Positions 1-5,943 of a DNA stretch of 21,130 nucleotides are shown one piece after another (position 1 is the first letter of the stretch; each line of letters begins with the position of its first letter). The notes below the pieces were generated by a model. It saw only the letters and a list, made by a program, of their open reading frames with translations. It was not told where the DNA came from and made no database searches. The position numbers were made by a program, and so were the translations under genes. The stretch is from assembly GCA_964560135.1 (NCBI GenBank), contig CAZLKN010000052.1, positions 1 to 21,130 of the forward strand. The letters run 5' to 3'. The DNA comes from CAZLKN01 sp964560135. Its GTDB lineage: Bacteria; Actinomycetota; JAICYB01.

Positions 1-2
1 TC

Positions 3-314
3 CGCCGGCTCGCTGGCGTGGCCGACCTCGTGGTGACCACCGGGGGGACGGGCGTCGGCCCGCGCGACGTGACCCCGGAGGCCACGGCGGACGTGGCGGA
101 CCGCCCGATCCCCGGGCTGGCGGAGGTGATGCGGCGGGAGTCGATGCGGATCACACCGCACGCCATGCTGTCCAGGGGCACGGCTGTGGTCCTCGGTTCG
201 GCGGTGGTCCTGAACCTCCCCGGATCCCCGAAGGCGGTGGGGGAGAGCCTCGATGCCGTCGGGGCGGCGCTGGCCCACGCGGTCGTGCTCGCGCGAGGTG
301 AACGTCCCCACTGA
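3..314 (+). CDS. MogA/MoaB-family molybdenum cofactor protein, C-terminal part (5' end outside window)
   Basis: This is the 3' portion of a molybdopterin adenylyltransferase-like (MogA/MoaB) protein, which activates molybdopterin before molybdenum insertion in the cytoplasm. The frame is open from the window edge, so the true start lies upstream. A GTG at 18 is internal, because the conserved core TTGGTG and RDVTPEAT follow immediately, and in full-length family members about half the protein precedes that motif. Near the C-terminus, LNLPGSPKAV matches the family's NLPG-P-K motif. The stop is TGA at 312-314. Of the roughly 160-residue family length, about the last 103 residues are visible. 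The next gene downstream is a GlpR-like membrane protein. In Actinomycetota that gene tends to lie near moeA/glp and other cofactor genes, so a moeA/glp gene just upstream of the window is a reasonable guess. Confidence 0.88.
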   Translation, partial: RRLAGVADLVVTTGGTGVGPRDVTPEATADVADRPIPGLAEVMRRESMRITPHAMLSRGTAVVLGSAVVLNLPGSPKAVGESLDAVGAALAHAVVLARGERPH

Positions 315-357
315 CGGTGTCCTCGACGCCGCCCTCCGCAGTGTTCCGGGGCCGGAA

Positions 358-378
358 TTACATCTGTGTAGTTACATC
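358..378 (+). promoter_or_regulatory. Direct repeat TTACATC x2, possible activator site
   Basis: TTACATC occurs at 358-364 and again at 372-378, 14 nt apart. Between them lies TGTA-GT-TACA (367-376), an inverted repeat that overlaps the second copy. The site is conspicuously AT-rich for this genome. It sits directly upstream of the predicted -35 at 380-385, the usual place for an activator. The cognate regulator is unknown. Confidence 0.4.
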
Positions 379-379
379 C

Positions 380-408
380 TTGTTATCGTCCTCGCCTGCT
401 GCTACGTT
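380..408 (+). promoter_or_regulatory. Sigma70-type promoter of the GlpR-like gene
   Basis: TTGTTA at 380-385 and TACGTT at 403-408 are separated by 17 nt and fit a housekeeping -35/-10 pair. Transcription would begin near 415, about 45 nt before the GTG start at 459. This suggests the membrane-protein gene is expressed independently of the preceding cofactor gene. Confidence 0.5.
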
Positions 409-458
409 GCTCTCGTCCGGGAAAATGGACGGCCCGCCGGTTGGCGTGGGAGCGACAC

Positions 459-956
459 GTGGGGATACTGGTTCTTGTACTCCTTGTCGCAGCGTGGGGT
501 TTGGTACTCGGGCCCGCGCTCCTTCGAACGACGCAGGATCCGTCCCCTTTGAAGACCGAGAAGATGTTCAGTCGGGCACTCAGAGCCCTCGGAGCTCAGC
601 GCGGCTCACGCGAGTCCGTGCTCGGAGGCCGCCGTATCCTCGTGCCGCGCCAGTCCGACTATCCGGCGGCGCCCGGCAGCCCGATGCCGCAGCGTGAGAC
701 GGGGAAGCCGTCCGCAGCCGAGCGCCGGCGCCGCAACCTGGCGGTGCTGGCGGCCGTGATCATCGTCACCTTCCTGCTCGGATTGATCCCCGCCCTGCGC
801 TTCCTGCTCGTGATCAACCTCATCGCCGACGTGCTGCTGATCGCCTACCTCGTGGCGGCGATGGTGTATGCCGCACGTCCGGTCCAGCCGCAGGCACGGC
901 GTGGGTCCGAAGAGCGCCAGGCGAGTCCTCCCGAGGTCGCCGGCGGCAGCCTGTAG
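459..956 (+). CDS. GlpR/SepX-like three-helix divisome membrane protein
   Basis: This 165-aa protein resembles the actinobacterial gephyrin-like receptor GlpR (called SepX in Streptomyces), a membrane partner of the MoeA-like protein Glp that helps organise the divisome and polar growth. Visible features are an N-terminal membrane helix (about residues 3-22), then the family-like pattern of a short LLR stretch followed by MFSRALRALG (36-45). A basic linker (RRRRN, about 89-93) leads to two C-terminal hydrophobic helices (about 94-111 and 115-137), and the tail is polar. GTG 459 is chosen because GGGAG (448-452) precedes it at good spacing. An upstream in-frame TTG at 441 lacks a ribosome-binding site. 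The neighbouring MogA/MoaB gene supports the assignment, since the partner Glp is a MoeA homologue. The family call rests on remembered motif pattern and context rather than a search. Confidence 0.68.
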   Translation: MGILVLVLLVAAWGLVLGPALLRTTQDPSPLKTEKMFSRALRALGAQRGSRESVLGGRRILVPRQSDYPAAPGSPMPQRETGKPSAAERRRRNLAVLAAVIIVTFLLGLIPALRFLLVINLIADVLLIAYLVAAMVYAARPVQPQARRGSEERQASPPEVAGGSL

Positions 957-1057
957 TCCTCAGTGCCACCCTCTCCGGCGGATCCTGTGGCACGATGGTC
1001 CCGACACCAGGGCGGCCCTCGCCGCGACGCCAGTCGCAGACGAGGGCCACAGAAACG

Positions 1058-1086
1058 GGGCGCGGGCTAGGCCGAAGCCCGCGCCC
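1058..1086. terminator. Bidirectional intrinsic terminator between convergent genes
   Basis: The arms GGGCGCGGGCT (1058-1068) and AGCCCGCGCCC (1076-1086) are perfectly complementary over 11 bp with a 7-nt loop. On the plus strand the stem is followed by TTCCCTTTCCC. On the minus strand it is followed by GTTTCT. It lies between the stops of the GlpR-like gene (+) and the acyl-CoA dehydrogenase operon (-), so it can serve both. A smaller inverted repeat, GTGCCAC...GTGGCAC (963-993), lies just after the plus-strand stop. Confidence 0.7.
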
Positions 1087-1182
1087 TTCCCTTTCCCGAC
1101 GTGTATAGGGGACCCCGAGCCGTCGCGTCCAAACGGGTTGATGCGTCTGTAATGAACTGTTATCTGATGTTCGGGGTGTGGG

Positions 1183-2322
1183 TCAGGCGGCCACCAGCCG
1201 CGCCACGAGCTCCCGGTGGTAGGTGGGGTCGCCGAGCAGCATCTCGTTGGCCTTGGCCCGCTTGAAGTACAGGTGCATGTCGTGTTCCCAGGTGAACCCG
1301 ATGCCGCCGTGGACCTGGATACCGTTGCCGGCCACCCGCACGTAGGCGTCGCCGCAGTAGGCCTTGGCCACCGAGGAGGCGAGCGGGAGCTCGGAGTCAT
1401 CCGAGGACGCGGCCCACGCGGCGTAGTACATGGCCGACCGGGCCATCTCCACATCGACGAGCATGTCGGCGCACTTGTGCTTCACCGCCTGGAAGGATCC
1501 GATCGGACGCCCGAACTGCACCCGCTCCTTGGCGTAGTCCACCGACATGTCCAGCACCTTGTGGGATCCGCCCACGCACTCGGCGCACAACAGGGCGGTG
1601 GCACGCTGCAGGCCCTTCTCCAGGGGTGCCCAGCCGCGGTCCGGCTCGCCGAGGACGGCGTCCGCCCCGACCTGGACGCCGTCGAAGCGCACCTCGCACC
1701 ACCGGCGGGTCATGTCCATCGTCTTGAGCTGCTCGATCGCCACCCCGGAGGTGCCGGGATCGACGAGGAACAGCGTCACGCCGTCGGTGGGGTCGTCGCC
1801 GTCGGAGGTGCGCGCGGCGACCACGATGGTGCCGGCGAGGTGGGCATCGGGGACGAACAGCTTCGTGCCCGACAGCACGTACCCGTCGCCGTCGGCGCGG
1901 GCGGTCATCTGGATCCCGGCGGCGTCCACGCGTCCGGAGGCCTCCGTGTAGGCGACCGTGGCGTTGCCCTCACCGGAGGCGATCCCGGTGAGCAGCTCCC
2001 GCTTCTGTTCCTCGGAGCCCGCGGCCTCGATGACCGGTGCGGCGAGGCAGACGCTCGCGAAGAAGGGTCCGGGCACCAGCGCGCGGCCCATCTCCTCGAC
2101 CAGGACCGCCAGGTCGACGTAGGTCATGCCCTGGCCCCCGTAGGGCTCGCCGATGGCGATGCCCATCCAGCCGAGCTGGGCCATGTGCTTGTAGAAGGCG
2201 TCGTCGTAGGCGGACTCGTGCTCCATCATCTGACGCACGAAGGTGGGCGGGCATTCGTTGTCGAGGAAATCCCGTGCGTACTTCTGGAGCTCTTCCTGGT
2301 CGGTGTTCAGGCCGAAGTCCAT
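1183..2322 (-). CDS. Acyl-CoA dehydrogenase (FadE-type), second subunit of a pair
   Basis: This is a 379-aa FAD-dependent acyl-CoA dehydrogenase expected to introduce the alpha-beta double bond into a CoA thioester. The N-terminal helical domain begins MDFGLNTDQEELQKYARDFL. Family signatures follow: GEPYGGQGM, a beta-domain stretch TVAYTEASGR, KERVQFGRPIGSFQAVKHKC in the C-terminal helical domain, and IQVHGGIGFTWEHDMHLYFK near the end. At the position of the medium-chain enzyme's catalytic glutamate (Y-E-G-T) this protein reads about M-L-L-G-D, so that residue is absent. The ATG start at 2322 has a GGGAGGAA ribosome-binding site. The upstream dehydrogenase gene ends 16 nt before it, so the two form an operon. 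Paired, divergent FadE genes like this often encode heterotetrameric enzymes in actinobacterial sterol side-chain or fatty-acid catabolism. The substrate cannot be read from the sequence. Confidence 0.88.
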   Translation of the reverse strand: MDFGLNTDQEELQKYARDFLDNECPPTFVRQMMEHESAYDDAFYKHMAQLGWMGIAIGEPYGGQGMTYVDLAVLVEEMGRALVPGPFFASVCLAAPVIEAAGSEEQKRELLTGIASGEGNATVAYTEASGRVDAAGIQMTARADGDGYVLSGTKLFVPDAHLAGTIVVAARTSDGDDPTDGVTLFLVDPGTSGVAIEQLKTMDMTRRWCEVRFDGVQVGADAVLGEPDRGWAPLEKGLQRATALLCAECVGGSHKVLDMSVDYAKERVQFGRPIGSFQAVKHKCADMLVDVEMARSAMYYAAWAASSDDSELPLASSVAKAYCGDAYVRVAGNGIQVHGGIGFTWEHDMHLYFKRAKANEMLLGDPTYHRELVARLVAA

Positions 2323-2338
2323 GCGTTCCTCCCTCGTT

Positions 2339-3559
2339 TCAGTGGCTCTTGCCGTCGCGTCCCGGATCCTTGGGGAGTCCGAGCACGCGCTCGCCAAGGA
2401 TGTTGCGGAGGATCTCGGAGGTCCCCGCCTCGATCGTGTTCCCGCGTGACCGCAGGAAGTTGTACTCCCACACGCCGGCGTCCGGCGTCCGCTCATCGGA
2501 ACGGGTGAGCTGGTGCGCGGGGCCCAGCACCCGGGTGGCCGTCTGCTGCATCCGCTGGTTCAGCTCCGACCACACCAGCTTCACCACCGACCCCGCGGGC
2601 CCGGGGGCCCCGCGCTTCTGCATATCGGTGAGGGTCCGGTAGATCACGAACCGCAGCGTCCGCGTGATCACGGCGTGCTCGGCGATCTCGTCGCGCACCC
2701 GGGCATCGTCCCAGGCCATCTCGTTGCCGTAGGGCTGCTTGCGGGCCAGGGACAGCAGGTTCTCGAGCGTGTTCTCCGTGGCCACCTGCAGGCCGGTCCC
2801 GAGGTTGGCGCGCTCGTGCATCAGGGTGGCGATGGCCACGCTCCAGCCGCGTCCCACCTCACCCAGGACGTTCTCCTTGGGGACGCGCACATCGGAGAAG
2901 AAGACCTCGTTGAACTCGGCGTCGCCGGTGATCTGCACCAGGGGACGTACCTCCACGCCCGGCGACTCCATGTCGACGATGAAGGCTGTGATCCCCTGGT
3001 GGCGCTCGGCGGGGTTGGGGTCGCTGCGCGCGATCAGCAGGCACCACTTGGCGAGGTGGGCGTAGGACGTCCACACCTTCTGTCCGTTGACCACCCACGC
3101 GTCCCCGACGTCCACGGCGCGGGTCTGGAGGTTGGCCACGTCCGAGCCGGCGTTGGGCTCCGAGAAGCCCTGGCACCAGATCTCGGACCCGGACAGGATC
3201 TTCGACAGGTACTGCTGCTTCTGCTCGTCGGAGCCGAGCTGGATGATCGTCGGCCCGGCGATGTGGGTGCCGATCACCGACGGGAGCTGGGGTGCCTTCG
3301 CGCGGGCGGTCTCCTCGTTGTAGATGGCGACCTGCATCATCGTGGCGTCCCGGCCCCCGTAGGCCTCGGGCCACTGGATGCCGATCCAGCGGTCGCGGGC
3401 GAGGGTGGCCTGCCACTCGCGCAGGAACGTCAGCCGGTCGGCGTCCGACGCCCACTGGCCGCGGTCGATCCCCGTCCAGTCGGACGGGAGATTGGCCTCG
3501 AGCCACGCGCGCAACTCGGCCCGGAACGCAGCCTCGTCGGGGGTGTCGCGGAAGTCCAT
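2339..3559 (-). CDS. Acyl-CoA dehydrogenase (FadE-type), first subunit of a pair
   Basis: This 406-aa acyl-CoA dehydrogenase is the first gene of a two-gene operon. Visible motifs are the N-terminal helical start MDFRDTPDEAAFRAELRAWL, PEAYGGRDATMMQ, the FAD/substrate loop FSEPNAGSDVANLQT with GQKVWTSYAH, LGEVGRGWSVA, a LMHERANLG segment, and a C-terminal TIEAGTSEILRNILGERVLG. In the last motif the residue aligned with the medium-chain catalytic glutamate is alanine (I-E-A-G-T). Catalysis may therefore depend on a glutamate in another position, as in the isovaleryl-type enzymes; the glutamate in LMHER is one candidate (inference). ATG 3559 is preceded by AGGAGGAGG. Together with the following gene it probably forms an alpha2-beta2 FadE enzyme. 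The intergenic region upstream is shared with the divergent translin-like gene. Confidence 0.88.
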   Translation of the reverse strand: MDFRDTPDEAAFRAELRAWLEANLPSDWTGIDRGQWASDADRLTFLREWQATLARDRWIGIQWPEAYGGRDATMMQVAIYNEETARAKAPQLPSVIGTHIAGPTIIQLGSDEQKQQYLSKILSGSEIWCQGFSEPNAGSDVANLQTRAVDVGDAWVVNGQKVWTSYAHLAKWCLLIARSDPNPAERHQGITAFIVDMESPGVEVRPLVQITGDAEFNEVFFSDVRVPKENVLGEVGRGWSVAIATLMHERANLGTGLQVATENTLENLLSLARKQPYGNEMAWDDARVRDEIAEHAVITRTLRFVIYRTLTDMQKRGAPGPAGSVVKLVWSELNQRMQQTATRVLGPAHQLTRSDERTPDAGVWEYNFLRSRGNTIEAGTSEILRNILGERVLGLPKDPGRDGKSH

Positions 3560-3586
3560 GGCCTCCTCCTGATGACAGCACGGCGA

Positions 3587-3592
3587 ATCGTA
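3587..3592 (-). promoter_or_regulatory. Candidate -10 of the acyl-CoA dehydrogenase operon
   Basis: On the minus strand TACGAT (3592 to 3587) fits the TANNNT -10 pattern and lies about 27 nt before the ATG at 3559, leaving room for the AGGAGGAGG ribosome-binding site in the leader. No good -35 is visible at 17-18 nt. ACAGCAC is repeated directly at 3575-3581 and 3592-3598 and flanks this element. Confidence 0.35.
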
Positions 3593-3620
3593 CAGCACCA
3601 CTGTCACATCAGGGAAACCG

Positions 3621-3638
3621 GGTCCGCATCTGCGGACC
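3621..3638. repeat. Perfect inverted repeat GGTCCGCA-tc-TGCGGACC, candidate operator
   Basis: Two 8-bp arms with a 2-nt spacer form an 18-bp dyad in the gap between the divergent dehydrogenase operon and the translin-like gene. It sits immediately upstream of the TAGGAT -10-like element (3641-3646) of the plus-strand gene. A dimeric repressor bound here could block that promoter. The loop is too short for a stable RNA hairpin, which favours a protein site. No regulator gene is adjacent. Confidence 0.45.
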
Positions 3639-3640
3639 TG

Positions 3641-3646
3641 TAGGAT
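3641..3646 (+). promoter_or_regulatory. Candidate -10 for the translin-like gene (possibly leaderless)
   Basis: TAGGAT ends 7 nt before the ATG at 3654, the spacing expected when transcription begins at the start codon. The same arrangement recurs at 4311-4316 (TAGCCT) and 4562-4567 (TACCCT) before the next two genes. Confidence 0.4.
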
Positions 3647-3653
3647 GGTCGCT

Positions 3654-4295
3654 ATGGATCTCGACGGCATCCAGGACTACGTGCGCGAGCGCTTCGACCA
3701 GAAGACCTCCGGACGCGAGAAGGCGCTCCAGTGCTCCCGCAAGGTGATCCGTTCGTGCGCGAACGCGATCCGGGCGATCCACCGGCACGAGTGGGACCTG
3801 GCGCTCGAGCTCACCGCGGAGGCCGAGCGGGAGCTGCGGGAGGCCGAGGCGGCGTTGCGTCCGTTCCCGGAGATCTTCTTCGCGGGTTTCCTCCAGGACG
3901 CCCAGATCGAGTACGTGGAGGCACGCTGCACCTACGCCATCATCCGCGGCGAGGACTTCCCGTCCCCCAAGGACCTCGAGATCATGGAGGCCCCGTACCT
4001 CAACGGACTCGGGGACACCATCGGGGAGCTGCGCCGCCACATCCTCGATCTGATGCGCCACCGCGAGCTCGAGCGCTGCGAGCAGCTCCTCAAGGCGATG
4101 GACGAGATCTACGCCGTCCTCGTCTCGATCGACTACCCGGACGCGATCACCGGTGGCCTGCGCCGCCGTGCGGATGTGGCCCGTTCGCTGATCGAGCGCA
4201 CCCGCGGCGAGTACTCGATCGCGCTGATCCAGGCCGGCCTCCAGGACGCCCTCCGCGAGCACACGGAGAAGCTGTCCCAGGCCGAAGGCTCCTGA
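3654..4295 (+). CDS. Translin/TRAX-family protein
   Basis: This 213-aa, all-helical protein matches the translin superfamily (nucleic-acid-binding translin and the RNase TRAX, known from eukaryotes and archaea). The clearest signatures are IEYVEA (residues 85-90, like the TRAX motif that carries two catalytic glutamates), YLNGLGDTIGELRR (115-128), and GLRRRADVARSLIERTRGE (168-186), the family's C-terminal signature. Length is typical. ATG 3654 is preferred over ATG 3645, because the AGGA at 3642-3645 and the -10-like TAGGAT both fit 3654. By family knowledge it should bind single-stranded RNA or DNA as an oligomer. With the EYVEA glutamates present, it may also be an RNase; that activity is inference. 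It leads a run of plus-strand genes that may each be transcribed from its own -10 element. Confidence 0.8.
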   Translation: MDLDGIQDYVRERFDQKTSGREKALQCSRKVIRSCANAIRAIHRHEWDLALELTAEAERELREAEAALRPFPEIFFAGFLQDAQIEYVEARCTYAIIRGEDFPSPKDLEIMEAPYLNGLGDTIGELRRHILDLMRHRELERCEQLLKAMDEIYAVLVSIDYPDAITGGLRRRADVARSLIERTRGEYSIALIQAGLQDALREHTEKLSQAEGS

Positions 4296-4322
4296 CCTCG
4301 GCCGCACGGGTAGCCTGAGTCG

Positions 4323-4547
4323 ATGTCCACGGAGGCGCTATTCGGATCGGACGTCGTGGCCGCCTGGTGCCCGCTGTGTGAGGCGGGTGTCGAGGTGCTG
4401 CACACCGTCAGGTACGTGCCGGTGGCGGGCAGGTGGCGGGCGCTCGGCCGGGACTCGTGGGTGATCCGCTGCGTGAACGGCCACGCCGGCGAGGGGGAGA
4501 CCCCGACCGAGGCGATGCGGGCGCTACAGCGCAACTACCCGGGCTGA
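4323..4547 (+). CDS. Small Cys-rich protein, putative zinc-binding
   Basis: This is a 74-aa protein of unknown function. It contains CPLC (C16, C19) and a second half-site C50-x3-H54 (CVNGH), a spacing compatible with one structural zinc ion in a ribbon or treble-clef-like fold. The rest is a short beta-rich segment (VEVLHTVRYVPVAGRWRALG) and a C-terminal helix ending RALQRNYPG. The ATG at 4323 has no Shine-Dalgarno sequence, but TAGCCT ends 6 nt upstream, suggesting a leaderless message. The gene lies 27 nt after the translin-like gene and 26 nt before a membrane-anchored protein. No function is claimed. Confidence 0.62.
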   Translation: MSTEALFGSDVVAAWCPLCEAGVEVLHTVRYVPVAGRWRALGRDSWVIRCVNGHAGEGETPTEAMRALQRNYPG

Positions 4548-4573
4548 CCGCCGTCAGGCGGTACCCTACGGAG

Positions 4574-5464
4574 ATGGAGCGCCCACGTCACCGCATCGTC
4601 ATCGCGTTCGCGATCGTCCAGATCCTGGTGGGAGGTAGCGTGCTGGGCTACCGCTGGATGACCACCTCCACCGAGGCCGACGTGTCCGCGGCCCTCGATC
4701 GCTACCGGGAGCAGGGCACTCCCGTGCAGGAGGAGGCGTCCGCGGACGAGCCCGCGCTGGAGGTCGCCACCTCGCCGGAGCCCGTGGACGGCGACGCCCC
4801 CGTCGTCGAAGAGGAGGGTGAGGCCGTCGAGGAGGATCAGGTGGTCGTCACCCCTCCGCCGGGGGCCACGTTCAGCCAGGCGCCCGACGCCGGTGTCTAC
4901 GCCTGGGCGCAGGAGGGCTCCGAACAGGTGGGGAACCTCAACCGCGACCTGCCCGAGCGGTCCGTGCGGGTGGTCACCAGATCCAGCGGCACCGCCTGGA
5001 CCGACGAGCACCGCTACTCCGAGGAGCACGTCCGGAACACCGAGTGGCTCGTCGATGATCGGGGCGTCGCGGGCAAGAGCCTGCGGACCCGTATCACCTT
5101 CGGCCCGTTCTCCAACGACCAGACGGTGGTCTTCGATCCGCCGATGCGGGTGGGCGTGTTCCCCATGCAGGAGGGTCAGCGTTGGGAGGGCTCGTTCACC
5201 GGGCCGACGTCGGGGTCCTACAAGGGGCACACCTTCGAGCGGACGAAGCTGCGGGTGGGGGACGAGCAGGTCGACGTGTTCGGCATCGAGGTGTTCCTGG
5301 AGATGGAGGGTGAGGTGTCCGGGACCGCGACGACCAAGGTCTGGGTGTCGCCGAAGTACCGGATGGTCGTGAAGGAGTTCCAGGAGCAGTCGGCCCGCTC
5401 CAGCGGCATGACCTACACCGCCCGCTGGACGATCACGCTGCTGTCCATCCGCCCCCAGCGCTGA
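4574..5464 (+). CDS. Membrane-anchored extracytoplasmic protein of unknown function
   Basis: This 296-aa protein starts with a short basic segment (MERPRHR), one membrane helix (about residues 8-26), and then a long acidic, Pro/Glu/Val-rich linker (about 45-100). A beta-rich C-terminal domain (about 105-296) follows, with many alternating hydrophobic/polar strands, including RTRITFGPFSNDQTVVFDPP and KVWVSPKYRMVVKEF. The topology suggests the N-terminus is inside and the domain outside, anchored like a type II membrane protein. The domain recalls lipoprotein-like beta-sandwich folds, but I do not recognise a family. ATG 4574 is chosen because GGAG (4570-4573) abuts it and TACCCT (4562-4567) lies 6 nt upstream; the longer frame from 4433 overlaps the preceding gene. 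Confidence 0.72.
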   Translation: MERPRHRIVIAFAIVQILVGGSVLGYRWMTTSTEADVSAALDRYREQGTPVQEEASADEPALEVATSPEPVDGDAPVVEEEGEAVEEDQVVVTPPPGATFSQAPDAGVYAWAQEGSEQVGNLNRDLPERSVRVVTRSSGTAWTDEHRYSEEHVRNTEWLVDDRGVAGKSLRTRITFGPFSNDQTVVFDPPMRVGVFPMQEGQRWEGSFTGPTSGSYKGHTFERTKLRVGDEQVDVFGIEVFLEMEGEVSGTATTKVWVSPKYRMVVKEFQEQSARSSGMTYTARWTITLLSIRPQR

Positions 5465-5472
5465 GGTGTCCC

Positions 5473-5937
5473 ATCGCCCGTTGGACCGAGGTCGAGGCAG
5501 AGGTTCCGGACCTCGTCGCGCGGGCCCGGTCCTTCTTCGACGCGTACACGCACAAGACGATCGCCACCCTCCGCCGGGACGGTTCGCCCCGGATCAGCGG
5601 CACCGAGTGCCTGTTCGTGGACGGGGACCTGTGGTTCGGGAGCATGCACCGGGCCACCAAGGCGCTGGACCTGCTCCGCGACCCGCGCTTCGCGCTGCAC
5701 AGCGGCTCGGCGGACCCGCCGGGATGGGACGGCGACGCGAAGGTCGCCGGGACCGTACAGGAGGTGACCGACCCCGACCACGTCGCCACCGTGCTCACCG
5801 GCGCACCGGAGGGTCCGCTGCACCTGTTCCGGGCCGAGGTCACCGAGCTCGTGGTGGTGTCGCTGAACTCCGAGAAGACGAAGCTGGTGATCGAATCCTG
5901 GCACCCGGGCCGCGGCGTCACCCGCCACGAACGCTAG
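5473..5937 (+). CDS. Pyridoxamine 5'-phosphate oxidase-like protein, start apparently frameshifted
   Basis: This reading frame encodes a split-barrel flavin or F420-binding protein of the PNPOx-like superfamily. The N-terminal portion reads IARWTEVEA...THKTIATLRRDGSPRISG, followed by FVDGDLWFGS and a DPRFALHS motif, all typical of the family. The frame has no ATG/GTG/TTG before GTG 5617, which would delete the conserved HKT-ATLR-DGSPR strand. A GTG at 5466, just after the previous stop, is out of frame by one base. Removing one C from the CCC at 5470-5472 would give GTG-TCC-ATC-GCC-CGT-TGG (MSIARW), which is what the family starts with. Explanations are an assembly error, a genuine frameshift mutation, or an ATC start at 5473, before which GAGGTG (5463-5468) lies. 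The stop at 5937 is 6 nt from the convergent patatin gene. Confidence 0.7.
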   Translation: MARWTEVEAEVPDLVARARSFFDAYTHKTIATLRRDGSPRISGTECLFVDGDLWFGSMHRATKALDLLRDPRFALHSGSADPPGWDGDAKVAGTVQEVTDPDHVATVLTGAPEGPLHLFRAEVTELVVVSLNSEKTKLVIESWHPGRGVTRHER

Positions 5938-5943
5938 CGGCGG

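Noticed and set aside
963..993. GTGCCAC...GTGGCAC inverted repeat as a terminator
   Set aside because: Loop of 17 nt and no T-tract; the strong hairpin at 1058-1086 is the better terminator.
1216..2508. 430-codon plus-strand open frame opposite the acyl-CoA dehydrogenases
   Set aside because: Antisense shadow of clearly recognisable dehydrogenase genes; composition is dominated by His, Gly, Val and Arg with no domain.
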